DNA of 64,000 bases from Crossaster papposus (GCA_037893245.1 JBAIAA010000866.1:558001-622000); one strand, 5' to 3'; counted from the first letter of the stretch, positions 43,771 to 55,807 are shown. Translations and numbers: made by a program. The notes: a model not told the origin generated them from the letters alone.

Positions 43771-43783
43771 TACAAATATTTAC

Positions 43784-43918
43784 CTCTTTTATTGAGCGCT
43801 TTCTTGTCAGTAGGTCCGGTAATCTTTGAATAACCGATATCGATGCTGTCAGGTGGCTACTTGTGGTCATAACTATTGTAGCAAGTTTCTTCAAAGTTGG
43901 CGAGAACTCCACTGAATT
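43784..43918 (-). CDS. DNAH2: Dynein heavy chain exon 8
   Basis: A 135-nt exon, phase 0 at both ends: NSVEFSPTLKKLATIVMTTS, HLTASISVIQRLPDLL, KRSIKE. VEFSPTL-LA is a conserved tail motif of this dynein class. The acceptor is TTAACAG and the donor GTAAAT. Confidence 0.9.
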
Positions 43919-44347
43919 CTGTTAAAAATAAAAATGAAATACAGATGTAATTTTATTAAGTTAAATTTACTGTTACAAGTCTTTTTTAACAAAGCAAATT
44001 TTGTGATGTATAAGGCATGTGTTTAAGGTGTACTGTGCAATTGTACTGTAAGTACATGTAGCAGGACAGCTTGTCCGTTAAAAAACCAGTTGAGGGTAAG
44101 TACCGGTAGGCTTTGGCTAGGTTCAAACTTCTATAATCCCTGGCCTCGAAAAATAGACTCTCCACTTGTAAAATTCCCTCTGTCATAGGTAATTTTTCCG
44201 ATTGACTTGTGTTCGAGTCCAGCAGGGCACACCGAGTTACATTGGCGGAAGCAATGCATACATGTACATGTACCTCAAACTTGGATATTTCAAACTTCTT
44301 TCGACAGAATTTAACTACATGTGTATTTTAAAAATGCATCAACTAAC

Positions 44348-44518
44348 CTTTTCTCCAGTCAACACAACCTTTACTCTAAACAAAGGATTGGGTGTTGTTT
44401 TCCCATCTCCATTTATTGCTTTGGACAGCTCCTGCAATGACCATTTGACATTGAGACGAAATGCCTCTTCCACCATTCTATCCATCTTCTCTGTGTAACG
44501 ATGCCAATGATTCTGAAC
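44348..44518 (-). CDS. DNAH2: Dynein heavy chain exon 7
   Basis: A 171-nt exon, phase 0 at both ends. It contains DRMVEEAFRLNVKWSLQELS and KAINGDGKTTPNPLFRVKVV. The KWSL-ELSKAINGDGKT-PNPLF block is nearly invariant in DNAH2-type dyneins and is the best single identifier in the window. The acceptor is TTGTAG and the donor GTTAGT. Confidence 0.95.
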
Positions 44519-44781
44519 CTACAAAAAGAGCAGAAAACATTTGCATCAGTAGGACAAGAACACAATCGGTTCATAAAAAAGGCCAAATTTATTGTTAGTG
44601 GGTGTCAACATCAATTACCTACTTTTACTGTCCCAACCTTTACCTTACTTTTATTGACAGAGTAACCTCGTGCCAGAAAAGAAAATACCTAAATTGCATG
44701 TATGTTAATATTAAATGTTCTCTCATCTTCTATACATTACTAGATGAAACCCCCATTTTTGAAAATAGTCACAAATTTTAC

Positions 44782-45021
44782 CTCTTGCCCATCTGTTCGG
44801 AAAACCTCAAAAGTCTGTTTCATGATGTGAACGATCTCTTCATGGATGATCTTAAGTCTCTTCTGAGCACTTGCCCGGTGTTTCATCTGTTCTTCCTCAA
44901 ACTCCAAGCCCTCATACACCTTCTTGTTGTCAATTCGAACCAGCAGGTTTTCACTGATGCGCTTACAGTTGCGAGAGATGGTTAAGTTTGCAATTTTGTA
45001 GTCATCCACAATAACCTGGAC
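44782..45021 (-). CDS. DNAH2: Dynein heavy chain exon 6
   Basis: A 240-nt exon, phase 0 at both ends: VQVIVDDYKIANLTISRNCK, ENLLVRIDNKKVYEGLEFEE, RLKIIHEEIVHIMKQTFEVF, TDGQE. V-IV-D-K--NL-I and LEFEE-Q--HRA are typical tail helices. The acceptor is CAAAAG and the donor GTAAAA. Confidence 0.93.
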
Positions 45022-45237
45022 CTTTTGTGTAAAACAAATAGTAATCAACTTACAGAGATGAAACTGGTCTTTGAATATTTTTTTAGGAAAAGGCAATATA
45101 GGCATAGGAAATTGAAAGTTTACAAAGGCATTCTATGAATCCATTTCTGCACATGCGGGAGGGCCTTCTTTTGCCAGACAAAGCAAATAAGATTATGATG
45201 GTAAGAAAGACAAGTTTATAGGGTAAACACTTGTTAA

Positions 45238-45611
45238 AGGTAGTATACACCATTTGCAGATATCGAAAATATTTACTACTGAATTATTAATAAATACCTT
45301 ACTCAATTGAAAGTAAATAATAATTCTAGGCATTCAGCAAAAGGATTGCGCTAGATATCCTGTAATTATTCAAAAAAATTGAATTTTATAAAGAAAAATT
45401 CTCTCTCGCCGGACGGCGAGAGCGAAAAAACAAAGATAACATAAGAATAACTGCTCGACCCCGGTTGAAAACAAACGCTGTTTTTCGTGCTTTTCTCGGC
45501 ATCCATGATTGTAAAACTTCGGAAAAGTCAGTTAAACGATATATGAAATACAACCCCCCAAATCTACCCATTCATGATAATTCAAGCAATTACCAATGGT
45601 GTATACTACCT
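45238..45611. mobile_element. TTAA MITE family A, reference copy
   Basis: TTAA at 45234-45237 and 45612-45615, with inverted ends AGGTAGTATACACCATT. It is 374 bp with a CTCGCCGGACGGCGAG palindrome in the centre and a CATCCATGATTGTAAAAC block. This copy defines the family also seen at 1590, 40228, 53421 and 56848. Confidence 0.93.
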
Positions 45612-45734
45612 TTAAGTCAGCATTATTTTTCAGTCGTAAACGTCACATTAGCAATCCAAGAATCTATTTTTTGTTATAAATGCTAAGCTCAAATATCGCT
45701 GTAAAGTACGTACATAGCCAGATTTGTAATGACT

Positions 45735-45920
45735 CAAGTCAATGACTTGACTTTTGTTCGACTCGAGTCACAATTTTTGGCGACTCGACTCGACTTAGAT
45801 CCAGATGGGTAAATGATTTGACATAACTTGAGTCACTGAGAGCAAATTACTCGACTTGAGTTCCTCATCAGAATGACTCGACTTGACTCAAGTGAAGGCT
45901 AATAAGACTCAAGTCAAAAA
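45735..45920. repeat. GACTCGAGTC/GACTTGAGTC-rich degenerate repeat
   Basis: Dense overlapping GACTYGA and TCAAGTC palindromes over about 190 bp. Probably a decayed palindromic satellite or element end. Confidence 0.55.
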
Positions 45921-46945
45921 AATAAAGGACAATTTACTTTGCGAAAAATATTTGCAATGACTTCCGCCGGTTCCGGTTTATGTAAATGTCACGTTTATGT
46001 TAGCGATTACAGTATACATAATACAAACAGAACAGCTGTCTGTTTTCCTCCTTCCATGAAACAACAAACATTCACCCTGTCACAGAATAAAAAGATTGTT
46101 TGTTACCGGTCCAGCGACCAGGTGTTTTGTTTTTTCTCTCGGCTGGCCACACTTGTTTTTTTAATTGTTAAAAAAAACCGTTTTTTTCAGTATTTTGTTG
46201 ACGTCTGTTACAAAAAATAGTCTGTAAATGTAAAACACAACTAAGTGATGCCACATCGCTTGTGAAATCCAAACCAAGCAGGCGTTTTTTAAGAACTGAC
46301 TCGATGTGCATCCTACCTGTGTGTGTAAATGTATAGATGTCATTGTACTAGCACGCAAAAGTATTTACACACCAGCTGTACAATTTTCAACTTGAAATGC
46401 GACTTTAAAATTTCTTGAATGTCAATAAATTTCAAAACCTGTGTCTTGTGTCATTATTTTAGTCAGTACTGATATTCTAGTTTTCTTCACATTCAAAAAA
46501 AGATAACAAAATAACATGCCGTTTCACGACACCACTTTGCGGCAATGTTAACCACCATCTCGATTTACCTTATTACGTATTTTTGAGCTTAAGACGAATT
46601 GACGATTGGCATTTAAACCAATGGGGGGAAAAGGCCCGTTGTTTTTCGAGCTGTTTAATAAATATTAATAACAGGTCAAATCATCGTCACCATTCATAAA
46701 TATAAAACTAGAATCCCCGGGCCTTATAAGGGATGAATAATTTGAACGTGAATGCTTACTAGGGCCAACTATGCCACTCAAAAGTCAGGTCAGTGATCAC
46801 CCAAAAAAATATGCCTGCCTGACGTGTTTTTCTATATTCTACACACTGCGTTGCACTTTCGGCTTATGAGTAGGCATCGTGACTGCATGCTCTTACCGAC
46901 CCTGTGCATGTTTTTATAACCCTTCATTTTTCTATTATTAGGCTG
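45921..46945. other. Intron, nothing recognised
   Basis: Only short chance ORFs and T-tracts. No terminal repeats or protein similarity seen. Confidence 0.5.
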
Positions 46946-47115
46946 TTTTTGTAAAACTTGGATATATACAGATTTTGTTGGGTCCCCCGGCCGGCCGGAA
47001 CTGTCGACGTCAGGAAAAAAAACGTGTGAGTTTTTGTAAAACTTGGATACACAGATTTTTTTGGGTCCCCCGGCTGGCCGGAACTGTCGACGTCAGGAAA
47101 AAAAACGTGTGAGGA
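46946..47115. repeat. 85-bp tandem duplication
   Basis: TTTTTGTAAAACTTGGATA... through GTCGACGTCAGGAAAAAAAACGTGTGAG occurs twice back to back (46946 and 47031) with a few differences, such as GGCCGGCC versus GGCTGGCC. Confidence 0.9.
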
Positions 47116-47919
47116 CGCCCTTTACATTGCTCCCATGTGGTGCGCCCAGTATTCGGGCATTAGGTTTGAACACGTAATTTTTGCTACACAGAGGTTACCA
47201 GATTTCATTGGGGATCAAACTTAATTAAAAGTAAGGTTCTATTTAAAGAGTTAAAGAGAATTGTTTTTGTGTATAACATCTATATAGGCCTAATGTAATA
47301 ATAATTTCTGGCATGCGCACGGCCCGTGATTGATCATGTAGCAGAATTAGCCTGAACGTTAGACTGTTTTACTATGTTTTATATGCATGAAATCAAACGT
47401 TGAAACCTACAAAATCACAAAAAAATAACATCCAAACAAAGGAATAAACTTCGCAGACGTTAAAAAAACAAAAACGTCAAAGCACATGTACTAAACTACA
47501 GCATGTTCCCACTGTGCAGCTGGCACCCAGTTGTTATGGCGATAAGATTCAGTGTTCAATTTTGAAAGATCATATGCTACATGTATCATGAGTTATTATT
47601 TGACAATAGCGTTGCTAATGTGATGTTTCAACATGACACATTCTTGGAACACTTGCTACAGGTGACGATTATTTGACAGTGGCATTGATAACGTTACATG
47701 TCCATGGACAAAAAGAATGCTAACAGGATTTTTTTTCAGGATGGCAGTCATGCTATGGTGAAGAATATTACACTGCTGCACTGATAACGTGACAAATGTT
47801 TAAAGAAAAAGAATGCTAAGGGAGCACAGCAAAATCAAAGATGCAGAAAAGCCTTTGAAAAGCCGGGCCAAGCCGCAGAAAGGCCAAGGCATGTAACGGG
47901 ACCAGGTGTCCGGAAAACT

Positions 47920-48080
47920 GCTAGCGCAAGCATACCATCATGGCTTGTCTGAAAGAGCCCTGGTGGCGCAAGCAATCCAATGTAGCTTATCTGGAAGAGC
48001 CCTGGTAGCGCCAGCATACCCTCGTCTGGAAGAGCCCGGGTAGCGTCAGCATATCCTCATGGCTGAACTGGAAGAACCTG
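47920..48080. repeat. Imperfect ~55-bp tandem repeat
   Basis: About four units carrying GCGCAAGCATACC and CTGGAAGAGCCCTGGTAGCG. It lies just beyond the recombinase end of the decayed DIRS. Confidence 0.75.
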
Positions 48081-48120
48081 GGAAGTGATCTTTTTGTATA
48101 CTGCCAGGGTAGACTAAGGT

Positions 48121-48620
48121 TCATATGAGAAGTCTTGGAAGGTACCGGTACATCTGTGTTTTGTGCCTCTCGAGTTGTGGTTGTGCCACTGATTCTGGCA
48201 TTAAAATTGCCTTAACAACCCATCTGTTAATTGTGGTAAGAGAGGCTGGACGGTGCGGGCAGATGGATGTGACAACAAGTTGTTTTGAATCACCACAAAG
48301 GTCTCGAGTGCGAGTGTAAAACTTCAGAGACCTGACTGAGCACACTAGCTTGTCCTTTTGAACACTTGAGAAGGATGCGAGGCTAAGGGAAAAAATATCT
48401 GGAGGTGAAAATATATGTAAGAAGGCTTTGAGATTGGTTCTTGGTTAAGAGCCCAATATGAGGAATCAGGCGAACATCTCCTGGTTCTCAACTTAAATGG
48501 CCTGCTTTAATGGAAAGAGCTCGAAGCTCACTTCTGCTGTTGGTAAGAAAGCTGTTTTTGTGGTGAGGTTATGTACATGTAGAGATGAAGAACCGGCTGG
48601 TTCAAAGGGACATTTGATCA
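48121..48620 (-). pseudogene. Decayed DIRS tyrosine recombinase
   Basis: The minus strand shows CSVRSLKFYTRTRDLCGDSK and SLTTINRWVVKAILMPESVA, corresponding to CPVRALKWYLARTKTL and the SRWVVRAIQ region of the better preserved recombinase. Further fragments extend upstream to about 48620. The catalytic HxxR-Y end is lost or unreadable. Confidence 0.75.
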
Positions 48621-48693
48621 GTTTGTGAAGTGCTGTTAATAGATCCCAGGAGGACTCCAAGGAGTTGTTTTACTGGAGGTCTTTCTGTGAACA

Positions 48694-48906
48694 CAGGCCC
48701 GTACACAGGTTTTTTTATGGAGGGGTGCGAATTTGTACTTGATGGGGCCAACAATGGGACCAAACGTGTGCCAGTACCGTTATTTCTACATCAAAATACC
48801 AGTATTTACACAGGAAAATGTGGACCTTTTGGTAATTTGGGAAGGGGGGAGGGGAGGGGTGAGGGGTGCGTACGCACCTGTCGCACTCCCCCTGCGTACG
48901 GGCTTG
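48694..48906. mobile_element. 213-bp CAGGCCCGT-ended MITE
   Basis: The duplication GAACA (48689-48693 and 48907-48911) flanks the ends CAGGCCCGTACACAGG and the inverse CAAGCCCGTACGCAGG. It has the same 5-bp duplication length and tips as the 2.2-kb element at 19932, and is inserted into the decayed DIRS. Confidence 0.82.
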
Positions 48907-49213
48907 GAACATGCCCTTAATCATTTGAGTTATTAAGAGACTGTTGGATATGTTGGATCCATTTAAAAAAACCAAGATGTACGATAGCTATCGCTGATCT
49001 ATATCAACGATTGTAGAGATAAGCAAGCCCGCATTGAAAAGATGGAGGAGGAAATCCCCAATGTCTCCAATAAACAAAGCCTGTTCAGTACATCATCTGA
49101 CGTAGTTAGTCGTGTAGATGGACGCCTGCTTTTGGCTGTCATGGCTATAGTGTTCTCAAAAAGACCTGGGAGCGTTTAATAGCATCCAAGCTAATAGCTG
49201 CAGGCTGCCTGGA

Positions 49214-50680
49214 TCAGGGTGCCGTATCTGCAATTTTGGTTGGGGGAGGAGATCTGGCCGTTTTAGTAAAATGATCAGAGGCCTGATGAGAAGATCCAGA
49301 ATCTTGGGGAACCATGCCTGCCGTGGCTACAGGAGGGCTATAAGAATAATTCTGCACCTCTCGGTCTCTATCTTGACCAGAACCCTGGTCAGAAGGGGAG
49401 ATTGGTGGAAAGGCATAGCCCAGGATGTTTGTCCATTCTATGTTGAGTGCATGTCGCCCATGCCTGAAGGTGGCAAAGAAAGGTGATTGGTAGTTCAGAT
49501 AAGAAGCAATGTGTGGGGTGTCGAGGGTGCTAAATATATGTTGTACCGTGGGCCAATTGAGAGTCCACTGTGTAAGAATTGGTCTTTCCCTGTGACAGAA
49601 AATCTGCAATAAATGTTTTGTTCCCTGCTAGGTGGCTTGCCAGAAGATAACATTCTCAGAGGGATGCACCAGTTGAGGAGTTCCAAGGTCATCATACAGG
49701 GGGAGGGAGTGAGTGCCTCCCTGATGATTCAAGTAAGAAACTACTTGTCTGAGTTGTCTGATTGATATCAGTACAAGGCGACCTACTACCAACTGTCTCA
49801 CATTCTGTATAGCTCTAAAAACAGCTAAAAGTTCAAGGTGTTTTATGTGAAGGAGACTTTTCTACTGAGATTGTATTCCCAAGAGAGAGATGTCATTAAG
49901 GTGAGCTCCCCAACCGGTCTTGGGGGCATCTGTGGTCACTGTTGGAGACGGACATGAAAATGGTGTTCCTGTGAGGAGGTTCTTGTATGTCAGCCACCAA
50001 TGTAGATGTGTTTTGATTACCGGTGAAACTGGAACCGGTTTGGTGATAGGATCTGATCAAGAGCGGTAATGATGAAAAGGATGAAGTTGGAGAGGTCACA
50101 TACATGTAGTGTGCATACTGCACTATGAAACCAAGTCCACCAAACAACCTATAAAACCCAGAAGGCGAAGCCATGCTCGAGCTGGAGGGATGTTGCAGAA
50201 AGAAACAGATGAATACACTCCACCAGGGCTTTGCATCAATCTAGTGATGGCGAAGCTTTGCCCAAGATAGTATTCAGGTATACGCCGGGAAATGTTGGTG
50301 CTCATGTAGGGGTCACAGAAAATTTCTCTGTGTTGATAATTAAATCAGGCTTTCGAGTGAGTTTGATTGTTTAGAGAGAGAGAGCTTCCTTGGTGATCTG
50401 ATGGGATCGGCCAACTATCAGCCAGTTGTCCAGATAGATGTAGAGATGCATACATATATGTTGACATCGGAGAGCAGCTGCCACCACCTTTGTAATTCTG
50501 GTAAAGACACTTAAGGCCTTGGAGAGGCCAAATAGGGGACACAAGAATTGGTAAGTTGTATCTTGGTAGATGAATTGTAAGAATCTTTTAGATCTAGGGA
50601 GGTGGCCCACCATCCTTGTTGAAGTGTGTGGAGAACGACAGCTAGTGTCTCCATCCGAAAATGCGAATAAAGGCATTCTA
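49214..50680 (-). pseudogene. Decayed DIRS RT-RNase H
   Basis: RT remnants near 50371-50676 include KRFLQFIYQDTTYQFLCPLF, GLSKALSVFTRITKVVAAAL and IYLDNWLIVG, where YLDN replaces the catalytic YLDD. RNase H and C-terminal pieces at 49214-49960 include WTNILGYAFPPI, matching KNMFAYAFPPI of the other DIRS. Multiple frames and stops. Confidence 0.85.
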
Positions 50681-50899
50681 TAGCCAAAGAATTATAATTT
50701 GATGCCAGTCGACTGTCTTCTTTGGCGCTAGGAAGAAGGCTGACGAAGACCCTCGGGTTGGTGAAGGGTAAACTGAAACTATTGCCTACTGGAACTTCTT
50801 CTCTAGTAAGGATGAAATCTTTTTTTCAAGAAGCCTCTGAGGATATACAAGTTCACTATTGGAGAATTCCCAAAGTTGACCTCCTACAGGTCCCGGAGC

Positions 50900-52381
50900 A
50901 GGGGGCATAAGAATAGCACTGACGTGGTAGTCATTTGCCCCTGTTCTGTTGCGAACCCTGGGACTTGATGGAACGTGTATATCTGGGGAGCTGCAATTTG
51001 GCAGTTGGCGAGAAGTGGTACAAGGACCTGGGAGTCACCGGTTTTGTCTGGAACCACTGTATCTAGGACTAGAACAAGAGCCCCTTTCCCCGATTTAGAG
51101 GCGTTTGCCTTCTTTTAGCAAGGATTCATTACATTTATTGTTGAAAAGATCGGTGCCGGCCAAGGGAAGAGACTCCATTCGTTCCCTAGAGCTTTGGGAA
51201 GGCCAAAACATGTTGTCGAGGATCATAGACCTGCGAATAGTGATGGCAAATCCGACTGCAAACTCCCGGAGGCAGGAATTTAGGCAGTCATCCATGAACT
51301 TAAACATCGTTTGAAGAAGATCGGGGTCAACTGCTGTAGGGTCTTTCAGAAATCCGTGCAAAAGTATCTGAAAGAAACAGTGAAAAATTAAGACCTTGAC
51401 GTAGTTGGCGGTCTGCATTCTCCAACAATCTATTTAGTTCCTTTGAGCGTTTGTCAGGGAAGATTTAAGAACGGAGTTTGTCCTTGACCTCAGTGGCAAT
51501 TTGAGGGACGCTAAAGTATGTGTCGCTATCTGCTTCAAAAGATTCAGTTCTCTCTCTCTTTTTTTTAAGACACTATCGAATTTGAAAGGATTATCCATGA
51601 TGTTTGCACATAAACTGTATACAGTGTGAAGAATCCCTGCGGAAGGAAGAACGAGCGGGTTCTTTATGTGAAGGTGGAGACAATTGAAGTAACCGTCCCA
51701 CTTCAGGAATCACCAAGTTGCCCTTTTGAGCCATGGAAGTGAATAAGAAATCTGGAAATTCCTGATCCAAAACACCGTCTGGTGAAAATTAACTGGAGTC
51801 CAAGTACCGACTGGGTTGGGAGCCAGAACTGCTACGTGAGTAGTGTGAGCACCACGTCAAAGTGGGGACACAAATATGGGGCGAAAATCTCGGCGGGGGA
51901 ACAATGAGATCCTGGGGAAAACTCTTACAACGTCTCGACATCAGTGAGGAAACGAAAAGATACATGCCAGTCATAACCAGAATGAAAAGTGTGACTGTAC
52001 CCATAATATAATTAATGATCAGGATTTCATGAATCAGGGAATAAATCCTGCTGTTGATGATATGGACGATTCCGATAGGATTCCGATAGGGAAAGAAGGA
52101 ATTTTGTGACTCACCATGTACAAAATCTACTCTTGGCATGCTTAAATTAACCAAGATCTATAGAAGGAAATATATTTCCTTAGAGATTTTGAGTAAAAAA
52201 CAAACTATTGGTGGGGGCGGGACCGCTGACACTAAATCGCCATGATGCAAAGGGATTTGCGACATCGATAGCAGGTGGAATGCTTGTCGAAGTCCAGGAC
52301 ATGAGGAGATCCTCCACAAGATTTACATACTGTACATGTAGACCGTCGATAAGATTTTTGCTTCTATTTAGTGTCGGACAT
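50900..52381 (-). pseudogene. Decayed DIRS gag
   Basis: The piece at 51095-51418 (LLQTMFKFMDDCLNSCLREF, RRSMILDNMFWPSQSSRERM) parallels STEMVFRCMDDCLQLCMEQF and RRSNVLDTIFLPSDGARARL of the other DIRS gag. At 52235-52381 the minus strand starts MSDTK, hits a stop, then reads RRSTCTVCKSCGGSPHVLDF and CYRCRK, an N-terminal cysteine motif. Confidence 0.75.
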
Positions 52382-53155
52382 CGCAGAAAATCGGACGTGT
52401 TGGAAATAAAACCTCGATTGGTATATTGTGTGCTTCGCGGAGAGCAAGATGAAAAGCGTGCAGTCAGTAACGCTGCACTGGAAAAAAAGGGAAGATTGAC
52501 ACATGCAGGCGTCCTAACTGGGAGGGCCTTGCAGTGTATGGAGCTACGTCATGGGCTTTGTTATTGGAAAGTATGCATATATGTAGGTAATGAAGGTGAT
52601 TATTTTCTTTAATAGAATATAAATTTTTTGTGGTGCAGCCGTGTGCTGTTTGATGGAACAAATAATTCAATGCACGTGGTCAACGATCGACCAATCCCAT
52701 GTCGGGTTTTTATTCAGGTGTATAAAGAGGTTTATCCCCTATACTGTAATGGACCGGCCAAACGGAAAGGCCAACATGAGTTAACGTGTACAACTAGGAG
52801 GTTTTTCTGTTGACTGTTATCTCAGAAGAGCATTCCAAAAGGCAATATGATTTTTGATCGGACAGCGCCCTCTTTGTTTTTTCAATGAACAATAGATTTC
52901 CGATGTGAAGCAACTTGAACTCTGTGGGTAAAGCACTGTTGTACATCAAAATAGCAGAGCAACTGCAACTCTCACAACTAAATAGTAGGAATAGCATGTA
53001 GGTTGATGTCATGTGGACAAAACAGCAATGAACTACATGTATATGAAACTCGTTGCTTCTCTTTCTTACCAATTGATCTTTAAATAATTCTTTAAAAGTT
53101 AGCTGGTACTAAATTCTTGACAAAAAAGTAAAAGTCCCCACAAAATGTGTTTTAC
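52382..53155. other. Intron, nothing recognised
   Basis: Upstream flank of the decayed DIRS. It has a CAGCGCCCTCT word at 52863 (CTCF-like core) but no element or gene. Confidence 0.45.
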
Positions 53156-53312
53156 CTTGCTAGCATACTGCCTACACTCTCCAATGAAGAAGTCTGATAT
53201 GCCTTTTGATGCCCAAGTCAGCTTTGTGAGACCTGGATGAATCTTTTTGTCAAGATGTCTGATGCGTTCCTTGAACAGACCTCGCTCTTCCAAAGAAAGA
53301 GCAGCAATTATC
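53156..53312 (-). CDS. DNAH2: Dynein heavy chain exon 5
   Basis: A 157-nt exon. It completes an arginine codon and reads IIAALSLEERGLFKERIRHL, DKKIHPGLTKLTWASKGISD, FFIGECRQYASK. The RI-L-PGLTKL-W-SKG-SDFFI motif is the hallmark of dynein tails. The acceptor is CTGCAG and the donor GTAAAA. Confidence 0.95.
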
Positions 53313-53420
53313 CTGCAGAATAATTTCAACCAGGGACATTCTATGTTAATGTATCTGATTATGCAAACTGTATTCACCAATTAAAAAAAGATTACATCAC
53401 TCATAAGTGACTCCATATTT

Positions 53421-53640
53421 AAAGGGAGGATGCACCACTGGTAATTGCTTGAATGATTACAAAGAGGTGGAATTGGAGATTTGTATTTTATAGTGTACAT
53501 GTAAATATCGTTTAGCTGACATGTCCGAAGTTTTACAATCACGGATGCTGAGAAAACCAAAAAAAGGCATTCGTTTTCAACTAGCGTCGGGCATCGGTTC
53601 TTATGTTGTTCTTGGTTTTTTTTTTATTAAAATTGTTCAA
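53421..53640. repeat. TTAA MITE family A, partial copy
   Basis: Starts TTTAAAGGGAGGATGCACCA and runs through GAAGTTTTACAATCACGGATGC to a T-tract near 53625, inverse orientation to the 45238 copy and lacking its other half. Confidence 0.75.
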
Positions 53641-54359
53641 ACAATTACAGGATGTCACAATAAAACCACCTTTTCTTTGCATTTGTGAATATTTAAAAGG
53701 CAGTGTGAATAATTGTGTATAAAAAAACCTGTTTACCAGTACATGTATTTGTGGGTCAGAGCACAAACCTATAGCACTCCGTGGTTAACTGGCCAAGACA
53801 GATTCCAAACACAGACTTCTAGAATCTAGAAGCATGTTTCACGTATCTACACACACACCATAAAGATACCTGGTATCACCAGTACTGGTGATGGAGATAC
53901 ATGTACCGTAAGTGTGGGTTTAAATAAGAATGATTTGAAGTTAAGTTTGAATGAGTTTGATTGAGTGTTAGAAATGAGATGTAAACTGATGCAAGGTTGT
54001 TGGAGTTGAAATGAAAGTGAGAGAGTTGCCTCTAAGATTCCTATCTGTGTGGACCTGCCGTGCACTCTGTTGCTTCAGTAATATAGTTTATATACTTTAG
54101 GGCAATTCAGGCCCTAAGAGAATACTTTTGCAAGCAATCTGGCTTGAAAATCTTCTTGATACAGCCCCCATTGATTGTTAACACAATTTGTTTTTGCATA
54201 TGGAAAGAAACATGAAATTCCTCGAACTAATAGATTGAATCTCAGACAATTGTAATGTTTTCATACCAAGCCCAGACATGTTTACATCATACGTTAGGCA
54301 ATCTCAACTATCCTAAGACTGTGAAAACAATACCACGTGGAGACCAGAGCAAATGTTGC
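53641..54359. other. Intron, nothing recognised
   Basis: AT-rich intron sequence without structure I can name. Confidence 0.45.
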
Positions 54360-54737
54360 TAATATGTGATGCGATCAAGCAAAATCAGTCTGAGGTAGGC
54401 CCATGTCATTTGTGGGATTTTTACATATTCTTTTGTAGCGTACCTCAGGCTCCATTTCAGTGAAAACCCCATGTGAATACGACCTTTGGTTAAAAAATTA
54501 CAACCATTTGAACACCAGCACGTTAAAAATAAAGAAACTAAGAAAATACAGTTTTTGGATAACTTCCCTTCTGAATTTGGTTAAAATAGTATTTTCATGT
54601 AAAAGAAAAATATTTTCCCCATCTTTTTTGTAAAAAAGTCAATTTGGATTTGTCCACCCCTACGATCAATTTTGGCCCTATCTCAAAACAAGAATTGCCG
54701 AGTTCCGACTGATATTGCTTGTTCGCATCACATATTA
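54360..54737. mobile_element. MITE with TAATATGTGATGCGA ends
   Basis: Inverted ends of about 30 bp (TAATATGTGATGCGATCAAG / TAATATGTGATGCGAACAAG) around a 378-bp non-coding body. The TA at each tip may be the duplication. Confidence 0.85.
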
Positions 54738-55284
54738 CGTTGAACCCTGTCTTCTGTGAGAACTTGCATCCACATGGAGATGAGCTTCGATGATTGCCGT
54801 TGTTGGTTTCATTGTGAATGTCGGAGAGTTTGCTGGACGCACTTGATCAATGATATTGTGTAAGTAACTTGACCCTTATTTGTATTTTGTTTAGCTGAAG
54901 TTAACAGTAAAAACTAAGTTCCTTTTATGTAATGGATTTATAGGTGTTTGTAAATCTTTAAATTGACATGTGAACAATTACATTATTTTATTATGTTCTA
55001 TCTACTGTGTTTTTGTATGTCATGAATTAAGTGTAGTAAGTTTGTAATAAGTATAGAAAGTTGCAGACAATGTTAAACAAAATAAAGAACTAAAATACTA
55101 CAACATAACATTCTCAAATTATGAAAATCATAATCATGCAGACACGACCACCTTTGGACCTTTCCAGTAACATGTATTTAATATAAGATATTAGTTGTTG
55201 TTGTCATGTTTTACTACAATAATTACATATATCAAGTTTCCTATAAATTTTGCATATAAGGATAATGATTTGTATATAATGTTG
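54738..55284. other. Intron, nothing recognised
   Basis: AT-rich flank between a MITE and a tandem repeat region. Confidence 0.45.
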
Positions 55285-55426
55285 GGGCTCCGACACAACA
55301 CCTCCGCCCGAGGCTCCTACTCTAATATCATTCGGTAGGTCCTAAGGAATCCCTATACAAAAATGGCAATTGTATAACAACAATCCATATGACTTAACCA
55401 TATCATTGAGGGGCTCCGGGACGACA

Positions 55427-55530
55427 CCCCCCCCCCCCCCTTCTCCCCCCCCCCCCCCCCCCCCCCCCCTTCTCCCTCCCCCCCCCCCCCCTTCTCCCTC
55501 CCCCCCCCCCCCTTCTCCCTCCCCCGCCCC
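55427..55530. repeat. Poly-C tract with CTTCTCCCT interruptions
   Basis: Mostly C for about 100 bases on the plus strand. Exact length is likely unreliable in sequencing. The open frames across it (proline- or glycine-rich) are artefacts. Confidence 0.95.
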
Positions 55531-55573
55531 CCACACACTTATAACAAAAATTTGCCGGGGGCTCCTACCTTAA

Positions 55574-55807
55574 CCAGTTCGCGCCGGATGACGTATATAA
55601 ATGCAAAAATTTTCAAAAATTCAAAACGGATGAAGCATAAACACGCCAAGTTCAAGTTCGGAAATGTATGTCAGCAGCGCGCAAGACGGTAAATGCATGG
55701 GTGTGCTTCCCGGCACTATCAGCCTGAACACGCTTCGGATCCAGTTTCGTTAAAAATAATCCCGCCCGTCGGCTCGGCGTTGTTAAAATAATCCCGGCGC
55801 CAACTGG
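55574..55807. mobile_element. TTAA MITE family C, copy 2
   Basis: TTAA at 55570-55573 and 55808-55811, with ends CCAGTTCGCGCCGG and CCGGCGCCAACTGG. It sits inside the tandem repeat. Neighbouring uninterrupted units (CTACCCTTAATATTGTTCAG near 56158) show the empty site. Confidence 0.95.

Larger units (their letters stand above)
48090..52381 (-). mobile_element. Second DIRS element, heavily decayed
   Basis: The minus strand carries, in DIRS order, an N-terminal cysteine motif, gag, RT-RNase H and tyrosine recombinase remnants, all with frameshifts and stops. Protein similarity to the intact-structure DIRS at 32909-39646 is clear but moderate, so this is an older, different family. Inverted terminal repeats were not found. 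Confidence 0.85.

Noticed and set aside
44205-44230. GTTCGAGTCC box resembling a tRNA B box
   Set aside because: No matching stem, acceptor arm or A box at a usable distance.
55370-55573. Proline-rich and glycine-rich frames across the poly-C tract
   Set aside because: Homopolymer artefact of uncertain length.
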